The notes: generated from the letters alone by a model not told the origin. A stretch of DNA of 64,000 nt from Persicobacter sp. CCB-QB2 (GCF_001274635.1 NZ_LBGV01000001.1:1302001-1366000), one strand, 5' to 3'. Numbered from the stretch's first letter, positions 54,506 to 64,000 are shown. Numbers and translations are program-made.

Positions 54506-56295
54506 ATATAGGCCTAATATCATCGATTTTTAGTGATAATTGAAAATGAGTTTTTTCGAAAAAGTCAAAGAAAATGCTTTTATTTAATCGTAATACACGG
54601 ATAACACTCATTTAAGGCTCAAAACTCATACTTTTTTTAACTATGCGCAGCGGATTCACCCAACAACTCAAAATTAACACAATACCTATAAGTGAGGTTC
54701 AATTTCCTAGCAACACACGAGATCATATTGTTAATTTATTACGGGCTCTTCAAGCGATCTACATGAATAAGGAAATTAGTGTTCGCATAGAAAAACTTTT
54801 GCAAGAGGCCATTGGGACTAGTCAGACTTCAGGAAGGAAAGGGATGGGATTATGGGAAGTTTTTGTTTTGGCTCAATTACGATTGTGTCAGAATTTATCA
54901 TACGATGATCTTCTAAATTTGGCAAATTATAACGTTTTGGTTCGAAGGATGCTGGGAAAACAAATTAATCTTGGTCTTGCTGGTGAATCAGTGGATGAAT
55001 ATACCTTTCAAAATATTTATGATAATGTTAGCTTGGTTGATGATGAAACACTAAAAAAAATTAATGCTGTTATTGTTGAATTTGGACATGGTATATTTAA
55101 AAAAAAAGACTCGGATCCATTATCCTTAAAAACAGATAGTTTTGTTGTTGAAACAAATACGACTTTTCCATCGGATTATGTATTACTTTTTGAAGCTGGT
55201 CGCAAATGCCTAAATATGATCGGTGAAATAGCAAAACAGCATAAAGTAAAAGGTTGGAGAGAAGTAAAAAGCGAATCAAGTAAATTAAAATCACTCTGTA
55301 GATCTTTTGGAAGAGCTACCTCAGCAGGTGGGAAAAATAAAGCTAAAAATGAAATTGAAGCTTGTCAGGCATATTTGAATAAAGCAAAATCACTATACAA
55401 AAAGGTTGCTGATTTTTGGGAAAAAGATATGCCGGCATTGCTTATTGACCAAAAGACACTGTTGGTTCTTATTAAAGTTGAGTGGTTTAAGTTGATGTTT
55501 GAAAAACATATAAACTTGTTGGAGCGAAGAATAATTGGCCAAGAGAAAATCCCAGCATCAGAAAAAGTCTATTCCCTCTATCTTCCTTTCACAGAATGGA
55601 TAAAAAAGGGAAAGAAACGCCCCCCAATTGAAATAGGGAAAAAGTTATTTGTCACAACAGATCAATTTGGGCTTATTGTTGATCATTGTCTTGGGGATAA
55701 TTTATCAGACAGAGATTCGATTATGGATATTATTGATCGAGTACTAGAAAAATATCAATTAGTATCATCTTGGAGTACAGATAAAGGATTTTCTTCAAAA
55801 GAAAATAAAGCGTTAATTCAGGAAGTTTTCCCTGATTTGCAGTTGATAATGCCTAAACTAGGTAAACGAAATAAAACGGAAGAGGCTGAAGAAAAGAGTA
55901 AACCCTTTAAATTATTAAAAAATGCGCACTCTGCTATAGAATCTAACATCAATGAATTGGAGAATAGAGGGTTAGATAGGTGTCCAAATAGATCTCCTGA
56001 GCAATTTCGAAATTATGTAGCCCTGGGAATTACAGCATATAATTTGCATAAAATAGGAAAACGATTAAATGAAATAAAAATTAAAAAGGAAAAAACACGA
56101 TATAAAAAAATTATGTCTGCCGCTTAAAGAAGCTGCCTTTTAGAATGGAATAAAGCCTCTAGATTTACTAAAGGCTAAATTCTGTATGTCTTAATTTTCA
56201 AATAATTGTCGTAAAATAACCTTCAATGTCTTCTTCTGTCAAAAATGATAGATTTTAGCAATCAAAGGATAAATATCCAATAATCAAGCCATACC
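54481..56295 (+). mobile_element. Insertion sequence with ISNCY-like transposase
   Basis: The 1815-bp element carries one transposase gene. An 8-bp direct repeat, AATAGTGC, lies at 54473-54480 and 56296-56303, and its removal restores the methyltransferase-like frame. Terminal inverted repeats are not obvious at these ends: CTAAAATC occurs near both (54494 and the reverse strand of 56251), which suggests that the true ends may be different. The boundaries are therefore provisional. Confidence 0.6.
54643..56127 (+). CDS. DDE transposase, ISNCY family-like
   Basis: The 494-aa protein resembles long ISNCY-type transposases. An N-terminal helical region (about 1-110, GLWEVFVLAQLRL) is followed by a DDE domain with Asp in LKTDSFVVETNTTFPSDY, another in VTTDQFGLIVDHCLGD, and the Glu in AHSAIESNINELENRG. 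The RCPNR...FRNYVALGITAYNLHKIG ending is typical of the family. The frame is intact, so it is probably functional. It runs opposite to the split methyltransferase gene. Confidence 0.85.
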   Translation: MRSGFTQQLKINTIPISEVQFPSNTRDHIVNLLRALQAIYMNKEISVRIEKLLQEAIGTSQTSGRKGMGLWEVFVLAQLRLCQNLSYDDLLNLANYNVLVRRMLGKQINLGLAGESVDEYTFQNIYDNVSLVDDETLKKINAVIVEFGHGIFKKKDSDPLSLKTDSFVVETNTTFPSDYVLLFEAGRKCLNMIGEIAKQHKVKGWREVKSESSKLKSLCRSFGRATSAGGKNKAKNEIEACQAYLNKAKSLYKKVADFWEKDMPALLIDQKTLLVLIKVEWFKLMFEKHINLLERRIIGQEKIPASEKVYSLYLPFTEWIKKGKKRPPIEIGKKLFVTTDQFGLIVDHCLGDNLSDRDSIMDIIDRVLEKYQLVSSWSTDKGFSSKENKALIQEVFPDLQLIMPKLGKRNKTEEAEEKSKPFKLLKNAHSAIESNINELENRGLDRCPNRSPEQFRNYVALGITAYNLHKIGKRLNEIKIKKEKTRYKKIMSAA

Positions 56296-56553
56296 AATAG
56301 TGCACAACAATATTGTTTCTGTTATATTTTAAAATATTGTGTTTCATTTTCTTACAGCCACTAAATATTTAAGGGAAGCCAGAATCAATACAATTCCGGC
56401 CATCAACAACCAAAAAGAAATGTCCCTCCACCATATTGAATAGGAAGACATAAAAAGAATTTCTTTAAGATAAAATCCGATCAAAACATAACCGGATATT
56501 TTGCCACCATAAAAAAATAAAGGTGGAATCGGGGGAGCACCAAAAAAATCCAT
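56259..56553 (-). pseudogene. N-terminal part of the split methyltransferase-like gene
   Basis: The first part (56344-56553) encodes a membrane segment-rich 69-aa peptide (PPIPPLFFYGGKISGYVLIGFYL and SFWLLMAGIVLILASL) like the N-terminus of ICMT-family proteins. It ends in TGA overlapping a new ATG (56345-56347), whose frame continues as MKHNILKYNRNNIVVHY and joins the C-terminal fragment at 54201 across the IS. One extra A in the AAAA run would join all three parts, so a -1 frameshift is possible besides the insertion. The assignment of the first part is moderately sure. Confidence 0.5.
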
Positions 56554-56619
56554 AAAAAAATATACTATTAAAAAATAAGATTAATGATTTAAACGCTTTT
56601 ACCATCAACCGATGAGCAA

Positions 56620-58251
56620 TTAAAATGAAGCTGGTCTCCAATGTTGTTTCATTTGTTCCATCCACATATTATTCCACTGTTCATTTTGTAAATATTGATT
56701 TTGTGGAAATATCCCAATTGATTGCTTAAGCTGATTCAACTCCAAATCAATGATAGACTCGCCATAAAACGAATAATAATGGAATAAAAATAAGTGTTCA
56801 GAATTAAAAGAAAAGGTTTGCTCACTGATATTTTGAGGTGCACTAGAAAACTCTTCTAAATTTGAGACCAAAAAAGATTGAAAAGGGCTGGAGATCAAAG
56901 GGGCTTCTGTTGAAAGTGCCCCACCGGTGCCATCGAAAAGAAAGACGGATAGTCCCATTCCATTAGTATCCTGATTCGATAGCTGAGATGGAATTTTATA
57001 TTCTGTTAGTTTTTTCATTAAACCCTTTACAAAATTATCATAACGCCTCTTATCCACTAATTGATTAATCCATTGTCCATCCTGATACGGATAATAGGAC
57101 CCCACTAATTCCCCCTTATTATATTTTCTGGAAATTTCAATGCCCCTAATGGAATCTTGAAAATGCTCCACCAATCCTGCTTTTTGCTCGGCAATGGCTA
57201 GCGATTGTCCATTAGCTAACCTAACCTCTTTAAAAGAAAAGCCCCCCTTGCTCCCATAAACCATATGATAATGAAGGCTGCCATCAGGATAAAAAGTTTT
57301 CTCCTTAAGCTTTTGCCCCTTCTCATCCAGCAAAACTTCCCGTCTTAAAGTAATGCCATCCGGGTAATAAAAGCATCTTTTTTTATACAGTTCATTATGC
57401 GCTAAACGCTCAAGGTCCTCCATATCATGGGGAATATCCATTTGTTGAATCTCGACCAAAACATCCTCCTGAATGGTTCTAATCACCAAACTCATTCGTT
57501 CATCGAAAATTTTGTACGCTCCATAAAATACGGCACCCTCCGGACTTCGAAGCCTTCTCCAGTATTGGTCATAGTATTCCATTTTATTCGGCCAGGCATA
57601 GGCTTCATATTCACTGATCATTTTAGGGATGTCCGCCAAATAGGAATATTGACCACTCTTAATTTTTTGGCGCACCGAAACGCAATCACCGAATACGTCC
57701 AACCATCTTCTCTCTTTATCCCTGCTGTTCCTCACATATAAAGGAAAAACACCGAGATCTCCTTTCAAACCAAAATAATAATGGTACTGCGACTTTCCCT
57801 CTTTTCCCGGCGTTCTGAAAATAGAAAATTTCTCCGTATCCGTTACATGCAGAAGTAAAGCCCCTTTTTCTCCATTTTTTTCATAGGGATGAGGGAGATA
57901 GCTGCTGTAAATCAGAGAATCATTCCCCACCTTAACCGCCCTGAGATTTACTAATGGAAAATGAACCGGTTCATCATAAATGGCAGATGAATTATTCCTC
58001 ACCTTTTTCTTTCGCATGTCTACCATGACCTCCCTTTTCATAATAGGCCCAAAGGTATACACCTCCGCAGGAAGGGCATGCAAATAATAATTGAAACCAA
58101 GAAAAGGATAACTATCCTCCACATAATCACGGTCCAAATAACCGTAAATCACCTGATGAGGTAACAGGTAATGACCAATAGGCAAAGAACCAGTCTGCCC
58201 CATGGCACCAAAAGAAAGTAAAGACGAAAAAAGTAATAACAGGAATCTCAT
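56620..58251 (-). CDS. Secreted protein with MORN-like repeats, unknown function
   Basis: I do not recognise a family. The 543-aa product has a Sec signal peptide (MRFLLLLFSSLLSFG, cleavage near AMGQ/T). In the middle, FYYPDGITLRREVLLDEKGQKLKEKTFYPDGSLHYH resembles MORN/YwqK-like beta hairpins (G-x-L-x-x-x-x-Y-P-D-G); the ends are unrecognised. It is a single leftward gene in front of a terminator-less gap. A role at the cell surface is possible but unsupported. Confidence 0.65.
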   Translation of the reverse strand: MRFLLLLFSSLLSFGAMGQTGSLPIGHYLLPHQVIYGYLDRDYVEDSYPFLGFNYYLHALPAEVYTFGPIMKREVMVDMRKKKVRNNSSAIYDEPVHFPLVNLRAVKVGNDSLIYSSYLPHPYEKNGEKGALLLHVTDTEKFSIFRTPGKEGKSQYHYYFGLKGDLGVFPLYVRNSRDKERRWLDVFGDCVSVRQKIKSGQYSYLADIPKMISEYEAYAWPNKMEYYDQYWRRLRSPEGAVFYGAYKIFDERMSLVIRTIQEDVLVEIQQMDIPHDMEDLERLAHNELYKKRCFYYPDGITLRREVLLDEKGQKLKEKTFYPDGSLHYHMVYGSKGGFSFKEVRLANGQSLAIAEQKAGLVEHFQDSIRGIEISRKYNKGELVGSYYPYQDGQWINQLVDKRRYDNFVKGLMKKLTEYKIPSQLSNQDTNGMGLSVFLFDGTGGALSTEAPLISSPFQSFLVSNLEEFSSAPQNISEQTFSFNSEHLFLFHYYSFYGESIIDLELNQLKQSIGIFPQNQYLQNEQWNNMWMEQMKQHWRPASF

Positions 58252-58470
58252 AAAAAAATTTTAATCAAAATATAAAATTTAAATTCTATAGAAAAATAAA
58301 TAAGAAAATTCCCTTTTATTTCAAAAAAACAACCTTCCTCCCTAATGCTTTTAGGGCAAAAATAATCTTCGAAATTATGATCTACCAAAAGGTTTTGAGC
58401 CGAATGGTATTTATTTGAACACTTTAAGCCTATCTTGCCTTTTATTTTTTTTATCCCTTTCAAAAGCTTA

Positions 58471-59109
58471 ATGAAAAACGCAGTAGTTCTATGGACGGGC
58501 GGTAAAGATTCTGCCATGGCCCTTTATGAGTCAATGAATAAATACAAAATAGTAAAGTTTGTCACCTTTGTGCCTGCGGTAAAAAAAGATTTTATCGCCC
58601 ATCCTTTGGGATTGATGGAGGCACAGTCCGCTGCCATTGGTATAGACCATGACTTTGTGAAAATTGGCGAACCCTATGCCGACAGCTACCGGAAGGCGAT
58701 CGCCCGGTTGAAAGATGAAGGTATTGAGGTTTTGATTACCGGCGACATTTCTACCATTAATGGTGCCCCCAACTGGATCAGGCAATGCGCTGAAGGATTA
58801 GTTGAAGTGGACACTCCCCTATGGGAACATGACCGAAAGCAGCTGCTGGAAAAATTTATTCAAAGGGATTTTGTAGTGATCTGTTCCCTGTCCTATAAAG
58901 CCTATTTTCAAAGCCCGGTGGTTGGGCAGCGATTAAATGAGGAACTGGTCCGAAAATTTGAAGCCATCAATATTGACCTCTGTGGAGAGAATGGGGAATA
59001 TCACACTTGTGTGTTGAATGCGCCTTTCTTCAAAAAGAAAATTGAACTTGATTTTGATATCCTAGAGGCCGAAGATTATTTCCATATGAAAATCAATCAC
59101 ATCAATTAA
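58471..59109 (+). CDS. Dph6/YbaK-type ATP pyrophosphatase (PP-loop) family protein
   Basis: The 212-aa protein belongs to the adenine-nucleotide alpha-hydrolase family that includes diphthine-ammonia ligase Dph6 (PF01902). The PP-loop is in VVLWTGGKDSAMALYE at the start, followed by HPLGLMEAQSAAIGI, VLITGDISTINGAP and GENGEYHTCVLNAPFF with the conserved C-terminal motif. Bacteria lack diphthamide, so the bacterial substrate is unknown. I chose ATG at 58471 over a TTG at 58435. A terminator follows. Confidence 0.88.
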   Translation: MKNAVVLWTGGKDSAMALYESMNKYKIVKFVTFVPAVKKDFIAHPLGLMEAQSAAIGIDHDFVKIGEPYADSYRKAIARLKDEGIEVLITGDISTINGAPNWIRQCAEGLVEVDTPLWEHDRKQLLEKFIQRDFVVICSLSYKAYFQSPVVGQRLNEELVRKFEAINIDLCGENGEYHTCVLNAPFFKKKIELDFDILEAEDYFHMKINHIN

Positions 59110-59138
59110 GGTATTAATCCTCCAATAACAACCCATCC

Positions 59139-59174
59139 AAAAAAAGCTCACCGGTCACCGATGAGCTTTTTTAT
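59139..59174. terminator. Intrinsic terminator
   Basis: AAAAAAGCTCA pairs with TGAGCTTTTTT around the CCGGTCACCGA loop. It lies between the convergent PP-loop gene (ends at 59109) and the giant surface protein gene (ends at 59202) and may serve both. Confidence 0.85.
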
Positions 59175-59201
59175 GTTAAACAGGATTTCCGGTCTATTAT
59201 T

Positions 59202-62200
59202 CTACTCTTTCATCAATTTTCCGATCACCTGACCATTGATCACCAATTGATAAATACCCGTGCCCAATGCACTGATGTCAAACTGTGAAGCCACTTCTGA
59301 AACTTTTGTTTCCAAAACTACTCTTCCCGAAAGATCCAATATCCTCACCTCGCCTGTGGTTTGCAGTCCTTCAATGAAGACTTGTCCTTTGGACGGGTTC
59401 GGGTAAAATTTAATTTCCGTCTGTAGCTCATTAGACAACATGCGATCGAAAAGGGCCGTGATCGTATGATCTTCCTCCACATCTTGAAAAGTGTAAGTGC
59501 TAACTGCTCCTACGGATTCACCGTCTACCAGTACGTCTGCGATTTGGTAGTGGGTAGCTGGCGTGATCGTGAAGGATTGCTCCGAACCAAGATCCACTAC
59601 GGTACGCTCTGGAGAGATTGTTCCATTGTCCGTTTGGAAAACGTCAATAACAAATTGCGAACGTTCATAAGTGGCAGTGATCGTATGATCTTCCTCCACA
59701 TTTTCAAAGGTGTAAGTAGTGACGGCCCCTACGGATTCGCCGTCTACCAGTACGTCTGTGATTTGGTAGTGGGTAGCTGGCGTGATCGTGAAGGTTTGCT
59801 CCGAGCCAAGATCCACTACGGTACGCTCTGGAGAGATTGTTCCATTGTCAGTTTGGATAACGTCAATGACAAATTCCGAACGTTCATAAGTGGCAGTGAT
59901 CGTATGATCTTCCTCCACACTTTCAAATGTATAAGTGCTAACTGCTCCTACGGATTCGCCGTCTACCAATACGTCTGTGATTTGGTGGTGGGTAGCTGGC
60001 GTGATTGTGAAGGTTTGGGATTCGCCATAAGCTACCGAAGTTGTTTCCGGAGAGATTGTACCGTTTTCGGTTTGGCTTACGGTAATGTGATATGCTGCGG
60101 GAACAATAATCGCTTTGACATCTACTGCCTCCTCTACAGGATAAATATCATAATAATTCACTGCCCCAACACTTTCTCCATTGATCAACACATCCGTTAA
60201 TAAATAATCCTCAAGGGCATAAATCTCAATAGACAATTGGGAGCCCTTGCGAATACGATCTATAAACGGACTGATCACTCCATGATCACCTGCATCCGTT
60301 GTAAAGGCAAAGGTCTGCACTACTTCCGCCTCGACAGTGGTCTGTTCCGTCACATTCTCCAGGAGAAAATCTTTGCCATAATGCCCCTGAGATAAACCAT
60401 CTACCTTCCAATCTACTACCTCATAGTCTTCCGGCATGGTCAAAGTAAAGGTCTGATCTTCTCCATGCGTAACACTGATTTCCTCCGGACTAATCTTTGC
60501 TCCTTCGTTCACCGTGGCCGTTACTACATAGCTTCTCAACTTAAAGCGTACATTCACCTGAACCTCTTGCTGAATATTGCCAATGACAAACTCATTTTGT
60601 GCATCCCATTCTGTCGCTTCACCATCTACCAAAATTTGATCTAACTCATAACCCTCATCCGGAATTACTTTTAAGGTAACAGAAGTCCCTACGCTAGCGA
60701 AAAGCGGTCCCTCAATATTTCCATTGCCCTCCTTGGATACCATAATGGCGATTAAATCTTTTTGGAAGAAAGGACGAATAGTTCCTCTATCATTGCCTAT
60801 GGACCAAAGATTATCAAAATCCCAGCCTTTAAAATTAGATTGCAGTTGAAAGTCAGCCGTAGTCAAACCCGCAGAGGCATTGGAACCTGCTGAACTGCTT
60901 TGATTAGTGGTTTCCTTATCCCAATAGGCGTTCTCCACTAATAAACCTGTGGTATTAACCCCGACCACGCCACCGATATTACTGCCGCTGGCTTCTATCA
61001 AGCCTGAAGCATAAACGTGCGCTGTTCTACCGGCATTATTTCTCGCCACCACGCCCCCTACATTGCTGCTTGCCTTAATGTGTACATTACTATAACTGTT
61101 CACAATATTGGCGTTCTGGGCATCTCCCACCAAACCACCAACATAGCTGCTCGCATTTATACTACCATGTGCAGATGCATTTCTAATATCAGTGGAATAA
61201 CCACCTGCCCCCCACGCATAATTGGCAGACCCCACCAGACCACCTACTTCATTGGACCCATTGAGCCTAACTTGAGCCGTGGCACTAGATACTTTACTAT
61301 TGATTAAAACACCAGCAACGGCGCCTACACGATCTTTCCCCTGCAGGTAACCTTCCACTTTAATATTTTCAATGGAAGTAGTGTAAGCATTACCAATAGC
61401 TCCCACACCTGTACCCGCTTCAATCTTATAATCAATCAAAGACAGATTGCGGATTTCAGCAGCGGTAGTGCTACCGAAAAAGCCCATATTATCCGTATTC
61501 GAATCATTTATTCTCAAAGACTGAATCACAAAGCCATTTCCATTAAAATGAGCACGGAATCTGGCGGTTCCGTTACCTACGGGAGCAAAGCCTTTACCCT
61601 CATTCCAAATCTCACTTTCCAAAGCATCAATATTTTGGCTTAACTCATAATACGTCTCCGCCTGCCATCTTTCCGCATCTGACAAGCCACCTTCAAGCCC
61701 TTCGGACAGCCAACGAAGCTCTGCCAAATTAGAAATCAGATAAGGATTGGCTTCGGTCCCGTCACCCTGAGGTTTTTGCGCTAAAGTCTCCTCATCAAAT
61801 GCACAGCTTCTGCCTTGATCGGTTATGGTCCAACCTTTGTTTTCAAGCAAGGATTTCGCTTGCATCGCTTCAGTAGAACAGTAGGATAAATCAATATCAA
61901 TTTCTAACCCGCCATTTATATCTTGTTCACTCCACGATAAAAGCATTTGTTCATAGTCTTCATCAGTATGAGCAGTATTGCGGATAAACTGACTAGCCCT
62001 TTTCAATCCGGATAATTGCCATGGACTCAAATCACCATTAAATGAACGGGCATCATAGAACATATAAGACATGTCCGTAACATTACTCACATCCCAGCTA
62101 CTCAAATCGCCATCAAACAAGAACGCAGAATTGAACATAGCTCCCATACTAGCAACATTACCCACATCCCAAGCACTCAAATCGCCATTAAAGGAACTGG

Positions 62201-64000
62201 CATATTCGAACATAGATTCCATATTAGTAACATTACTCACATCCCAGCCACTCAAATCGCCATTAAACGATCTGGCGTAATAGAACATAGCTCCCATATA
62301 AGTAACATTACTCACATCCCAGTTACTTAAATCGCCATTAAAGGAACTGGCATATTTGAACATAGCTCCCATACTAGCAACATTACTCACACCCCAGCCA
62401 CTCAAATCGCCATTAAAGGAACTGGCAGAGCGGAACATAGATCCCATAACAGTAACATTATCCACATCCCAGTCACTCAAATCGCCATTAAAGGAACTAG
62501 CATATTCGAACATAGATCTCATATCAGTAACATTACCCACATCCCAGCCACTCAAATCGCCATTAAAGGAACTAGCATATTCGAACATAGATCTCATATC
62601 AGTAACATTACCCACATCCCAGCCACTCAAATCGCCATTAAAGGAACTGGCACGATAGAACATATGAGACATATCCTTAACATTACTCACATCCCAGTCA
62701 CTCAAATCAACATTAAAGGAACTGGCATATTGGAACATACAGGACATGCTCTGAGTCAATGACAAATCCGGCTGATCATCTCCTAAAAAATTTTCTAATT
62801 CACTGGCAAAAGACAACATATAAGCCGTAGAGTACCACTTATTCGTTCCCCATTGCGCTACGTGTTTTACCTTTGAGACATTATTCCTTTCTAAATCATT
62901 TGGCCAACCTTGAAACGTACAAAAAGCTAGCTGCGGTAACTTCCCACTCATGGACACCTGATATTCCCCGCCCTCAGTGTAGGTATGGCTAACAGTTTCT
63001 TCCGAGCTGCTTCCTCCCGTGGTAGTACTTCCATCGCCCCAATCAATGGTATAATCACTGGCACCGGAGCCATTTACACCTCCCTTGATCTTTACAAAAA
63101 AGTCTTTGCTGTCTTCCGGTACGTTTATAGTGATGATAAAATCATCCGGACGCCCTACAACTGCTTTCAAGCTATGATCCGCTTCGATATTCTCCAGGGT
63201 ATAGCTAAGGCCTTGCGCTGCTTGACGCACACCATCCAACTCCCAAAATAGCAGGTGTTCGCCTTCAGGAATTTGTACTGAAAAAGTAAAAGCATCCCCC
63301 GGGGAAACATGAACATTAGCAGCGTTAATTTCACCGCCCCCTGTGGCAGATGCCCAAATCTGATAATCATATTTGGCATACAAGGTCATATCCTCTTCAC
63401 CCATTACATCTTTTGCAAAATCCCAAGCAAAATCCAAGGTTACCCCTTCGTCAGGGCTCGTTGCCCAGCCCACACTAGACATCCCCTCCTTTTCTGGAAT
63501 GATAGCAGGAGCCTGAATTAAACCTGACACAATCCCCGGATAGGCCTCCGGAACTGTCGGTGCTCCCCCTAAAGTATTAAATGTAACTTTATGTCCACAA
63601 TATTGAGTACTTTCGTTAATGCTCCATCCTTTTTCATCGATTAACGCTTGTCGAAAATCTAAACTTTCATCGGTACAATAATAAGCCGGAGCGCCAAAAT
63701 TAACGCCTGTCTGCAAATTCAATTTACTCCAGGATTCCAATAAACGATCATAATTTTCAGCAGAATAATTATCAGCATAGCGGAACATATCACTCATATT
63801 CGTTACTGCACTTACATCCCAACCACTCAAATCGCCATTAAACGAACTAGCAAAGCGGAACATATTCCTCATATTCGTTACTGCACTCACATCCCAGCCA
63901 CTCAAATCACCATTAAAAGAACTGGCAGAAGAGAACATATGACCCATCGACGTAACATTACTCACATCCCAGCCACTCAAATCACCATTAAAAGAACTGG
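59202..64000 (-). CDS. Giant T9SS surface protein with BspA, GLUG and InlB-type repeats, 5' end outside window
   Basis: The visible 1592+ residues end in a T9SS type A sorting domain (KFYPNPSKGQVFIEGL, VRILDLSGRVVLE, GTGIYQLVINGQVIGKLMKE), so the protein is exported to and fixed on the cell surface. From N to C it has three or more BspA/DUF285 repeats (units like SSFNGDLSGWDVSNVT; 63776-64000), a region with an InlB-type beta-grasp module (TLYAKYD), a PKD-like domain (IDWGDGSTTTGG), a ten-unit array of 25-aa BspA repeats (62020-62790), a GLUG-type region (GGLVGSANYAWG, SYVGGLVGDA) and three 73-aa divergent InlB-B-type repeats (59430-60095). It probably binds polymer or host material. The frame is unbroken to the right edge. 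Confidence 0.9.
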   Translation of the reverse strand, partial: SSFNGDLSGWDVSNVTSMGHMFSSASSFNGDLSGWDVSAVTNMRNMFRFASSFNGDLSGWDVSAVTNMSDMFRYADNYSAENYDRLLESWSKLNLQTGVNFGAPAYYCTDESLDFRQALIDEKGWSINESTQYCGHKVTFNTLGGAPTVPEAYPGIVSGLIQAPAIIPEKEGMSSVGWATSPDEGVTLDFAWDFAKDVMGEEDMTLYAKYDYQIWASATGGGEINAANVHVSPGDAFTFSVQIPEGEHLLFWELDGVRQAAQGLSYTLENIEADHSLKAVVGRPDDFIITINVPEDSKDFFVKIKGGVNGSGASDYTIDWGDGSTTTGGSSSEETVSHTYTEGGEYQVSMSGKLPQLAFCTFQGWPNDLERNNVSKVKHVAQWGTNKWYSTAYMLSFASELENFLGDDQPDLSLTQSMSCMFQYASSFNVDLSDWDVSNVKDMSHMFYRASSFNGDLSGWDVGNVTDMRSMFEYASSFNGDLSGWDVGNVTDMRSMFEYASSFNGDLSDWDVDNVTVMGSMFRSASSFNGDLSGWGVSNVASMGAMFKYASSFNGDLSNWDVSNVTYMGAMFYYARSFNGDLSGWDVSNVTNMESMFEYASSFNGDLSAWDVGNVASMGAMFNSAFLFDGDLSSWDVSNVTDMSYMFYDARSFNGDLSPWQLSGLKRASQFIRNTAHTDEDYEQMLLSWSEQDINGGLEIDIDLSYCSTEAMQAKSLLENKGWTITDQGRSCAFDEETLAQKPQGDGTEANPYLISNLAELRWLSEGLEGGLSDAERWQAETYYELSQNIDALESEIWNEGKGFAPVGNGTARFRAHFNGNGFVIQSLRINDSNTDNMGFFGSTTAAEIRNLSLIDYKIEAGTGVGAIGNAYTTSIENIKVEGYLQGKDRVGAVAGVLINSKVSSATAQVRLNGSNEVGGLVGSANYAWGAGGYSTDIRNASAHGSINASSYVGGLVGDAQNANIVNSYSNVHIKASSNVGGVVARNNAGRTAHVYASGLIEASGSNIGGVVGVNTTGLLVENAYWDKETTNQSSSAGSNASAGLTTADFQLQSNFKGWDFDNLWSIGNDRGTIRPFFQKDLIAIMVSKEGNGNIEGPLFASVGTSVTLKVIPDEGYELDQILVDGEATEWDAQNEFVIGNIQQEVQVNVRFKLRSYVVTATVNEGAKISPEEISVTHGEDQTFTLTMPEDYEVVDWKVDGLSQGHYGKDFLLENVTEQTTVEAEVVQTFAFTTDAGDHGVISPFIDRIRKGSQLSIEIYALEDYLLTDVLINGESVGAVNYYDIYPVEEAVDVKAIIVPAAYHITVSQTENGTISPETTSVAYGESQTFTITPATHHQITDVLVDGESVGAVSTYTFESVEEDHTITATYERSEFVIDVIQTDNGTISPERTVVDLGSEQTFTITPATHYQITDVLVDGESVGAVTTYTFENVEEDHTITATYERSQFVIDVFQTDNGTISPERTVVDLGSEQSFTITPATHYQIADVLVDGESVGAVSTYTFQDVEEDHTITALFDRMLSNELQTEIKFYPNPSKGQVFIEGLQTTGEVRILDLSGRVVLETKVSEVASQFDISALGTGIYQLVINGQVIGKLMKE
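59458..60114 (-). repeat. 219-bp tandem repeat coding three 73-aa InlB-type modules
   Basis: Three units with a constant 219-bp offset encode TDNGTISPERTVVDLGSEQTF-like modules. The nucleotide identity is high (marker GTGATCGTATGATC at 59458 and 59677), which points to recent duplication or gene conversion within the surface-protein gene. Confidence 0.8.
62020..62790 (-). repeat. 75-bp tandem repeats coding ten BspA/DUF285 units
   Basis: Ten 25-aa units, M-F-x-x-A-x-S-F-N-G-D-L-S-x-W-D-V-x-N-V-x-x-M, follow each other in one frame. Two adjacent units near 62500-62640 are nearly identical in DNA. The array could expand and contract by recombination. It is a coding repeat, not a CRISPR array. 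Confidence 0.88.

Noticed and set aside
59466-60200. Long open frame on the plus strand
   Set aside because: It is antisense to the InlB-type repeats of the giant surface protein, and its own repeats only mirror them.
62020-62790. Regular 75-bp repeats that could be mistaken for CRISPR
   Set aside because: The units are in-frame 25-aa BspA repeats without spacers.
1-64000. tRNA and rRNA genes
   Set aside because: No cloverleaf-like or rRNA-like segment was recognised by eye; a tRNAscan run would settle it.

Overview
The window looks like a chromosomal segment of a Bacteroidota, most likely a marine-type Cytophagales bacterium. The evidence is two proteins with type IX secretion (T9SS) C-terminal sorting domains, Bacteroidota-style lipoproteins, TAnnTTTG-like -7 boxes without clear Shine-Dalgarno sites, a BspA-type surface protein, a lipoprotein sulfatase and moderate-to-low GC. 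Species cannot be named from sequence alone.

Layout. 1-7000: a cut-off serine beta-lactamase-like gene, an intact ISAs1-family insertion sequence, a wrecked copy of a secreted isochorismatase-family hydrolase, an EutB-EutC fusion (ethanolamine ammonia-lyase) with an export-like leader, the intact isochorismatase paralogue and a secreted protein of unknown function. The wrecked copy carries three insertions: the IS, a 202-bp MITE-like repeat and the 3' end of a group II intron. 7200-12900: an MBL-fold hydrolase and small or hypothetical genes, including a frameshifted thioredoxin-fold gene and a secreted protein made almost only of sorting-domain-like modules. 12900-18400: a leftward spermidine-synthase-like, TVP38, rhomboid and phosphoesterase operon, a frameshifted quinone-oxidoreductase-like gene and an acetyltransferase. 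18500-25600: small secreted proteins, decayed IS30-like fragments in tandem, an S1 sulfatase, an SBF transporter and an O-antigen-ligase-like protein. 26100-36500: glycerate kinase, CtlX-type amidinohydrolase, a TPR lipoprotein, a gene-poor 1.4 kb with repeats, a MarR plus iron/cobalamin-type ABC importer operon and an FGGY kinase. 36600-50400: gyrA and signalling genes, with a four-gene leftward cluster (PAS kinase, single-domain receiver, receiver-PAS-kinase, receiver-Crp fusion) and folK. 50400-64000: sppA, a K+ channel, an IS that splits an isoprenylcysteine-methyltransferase-like gene, a Dph6-like ATPase and a giant BspA/GLUG/InlB-repeat T9SS surface protein that runs off the right edge.

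Themes. Much of the content faces outward: exported enzymes, lipoproteins, T9SS cargo, sulfatase and ABC uptake. The first 6 kb is a hot spot for insertions. At least three genes between 9.3 and 17.8 kb are broken by apparent single-base losses. This may be decay or sequencing error, and should be settled before they are called pseudogenes.
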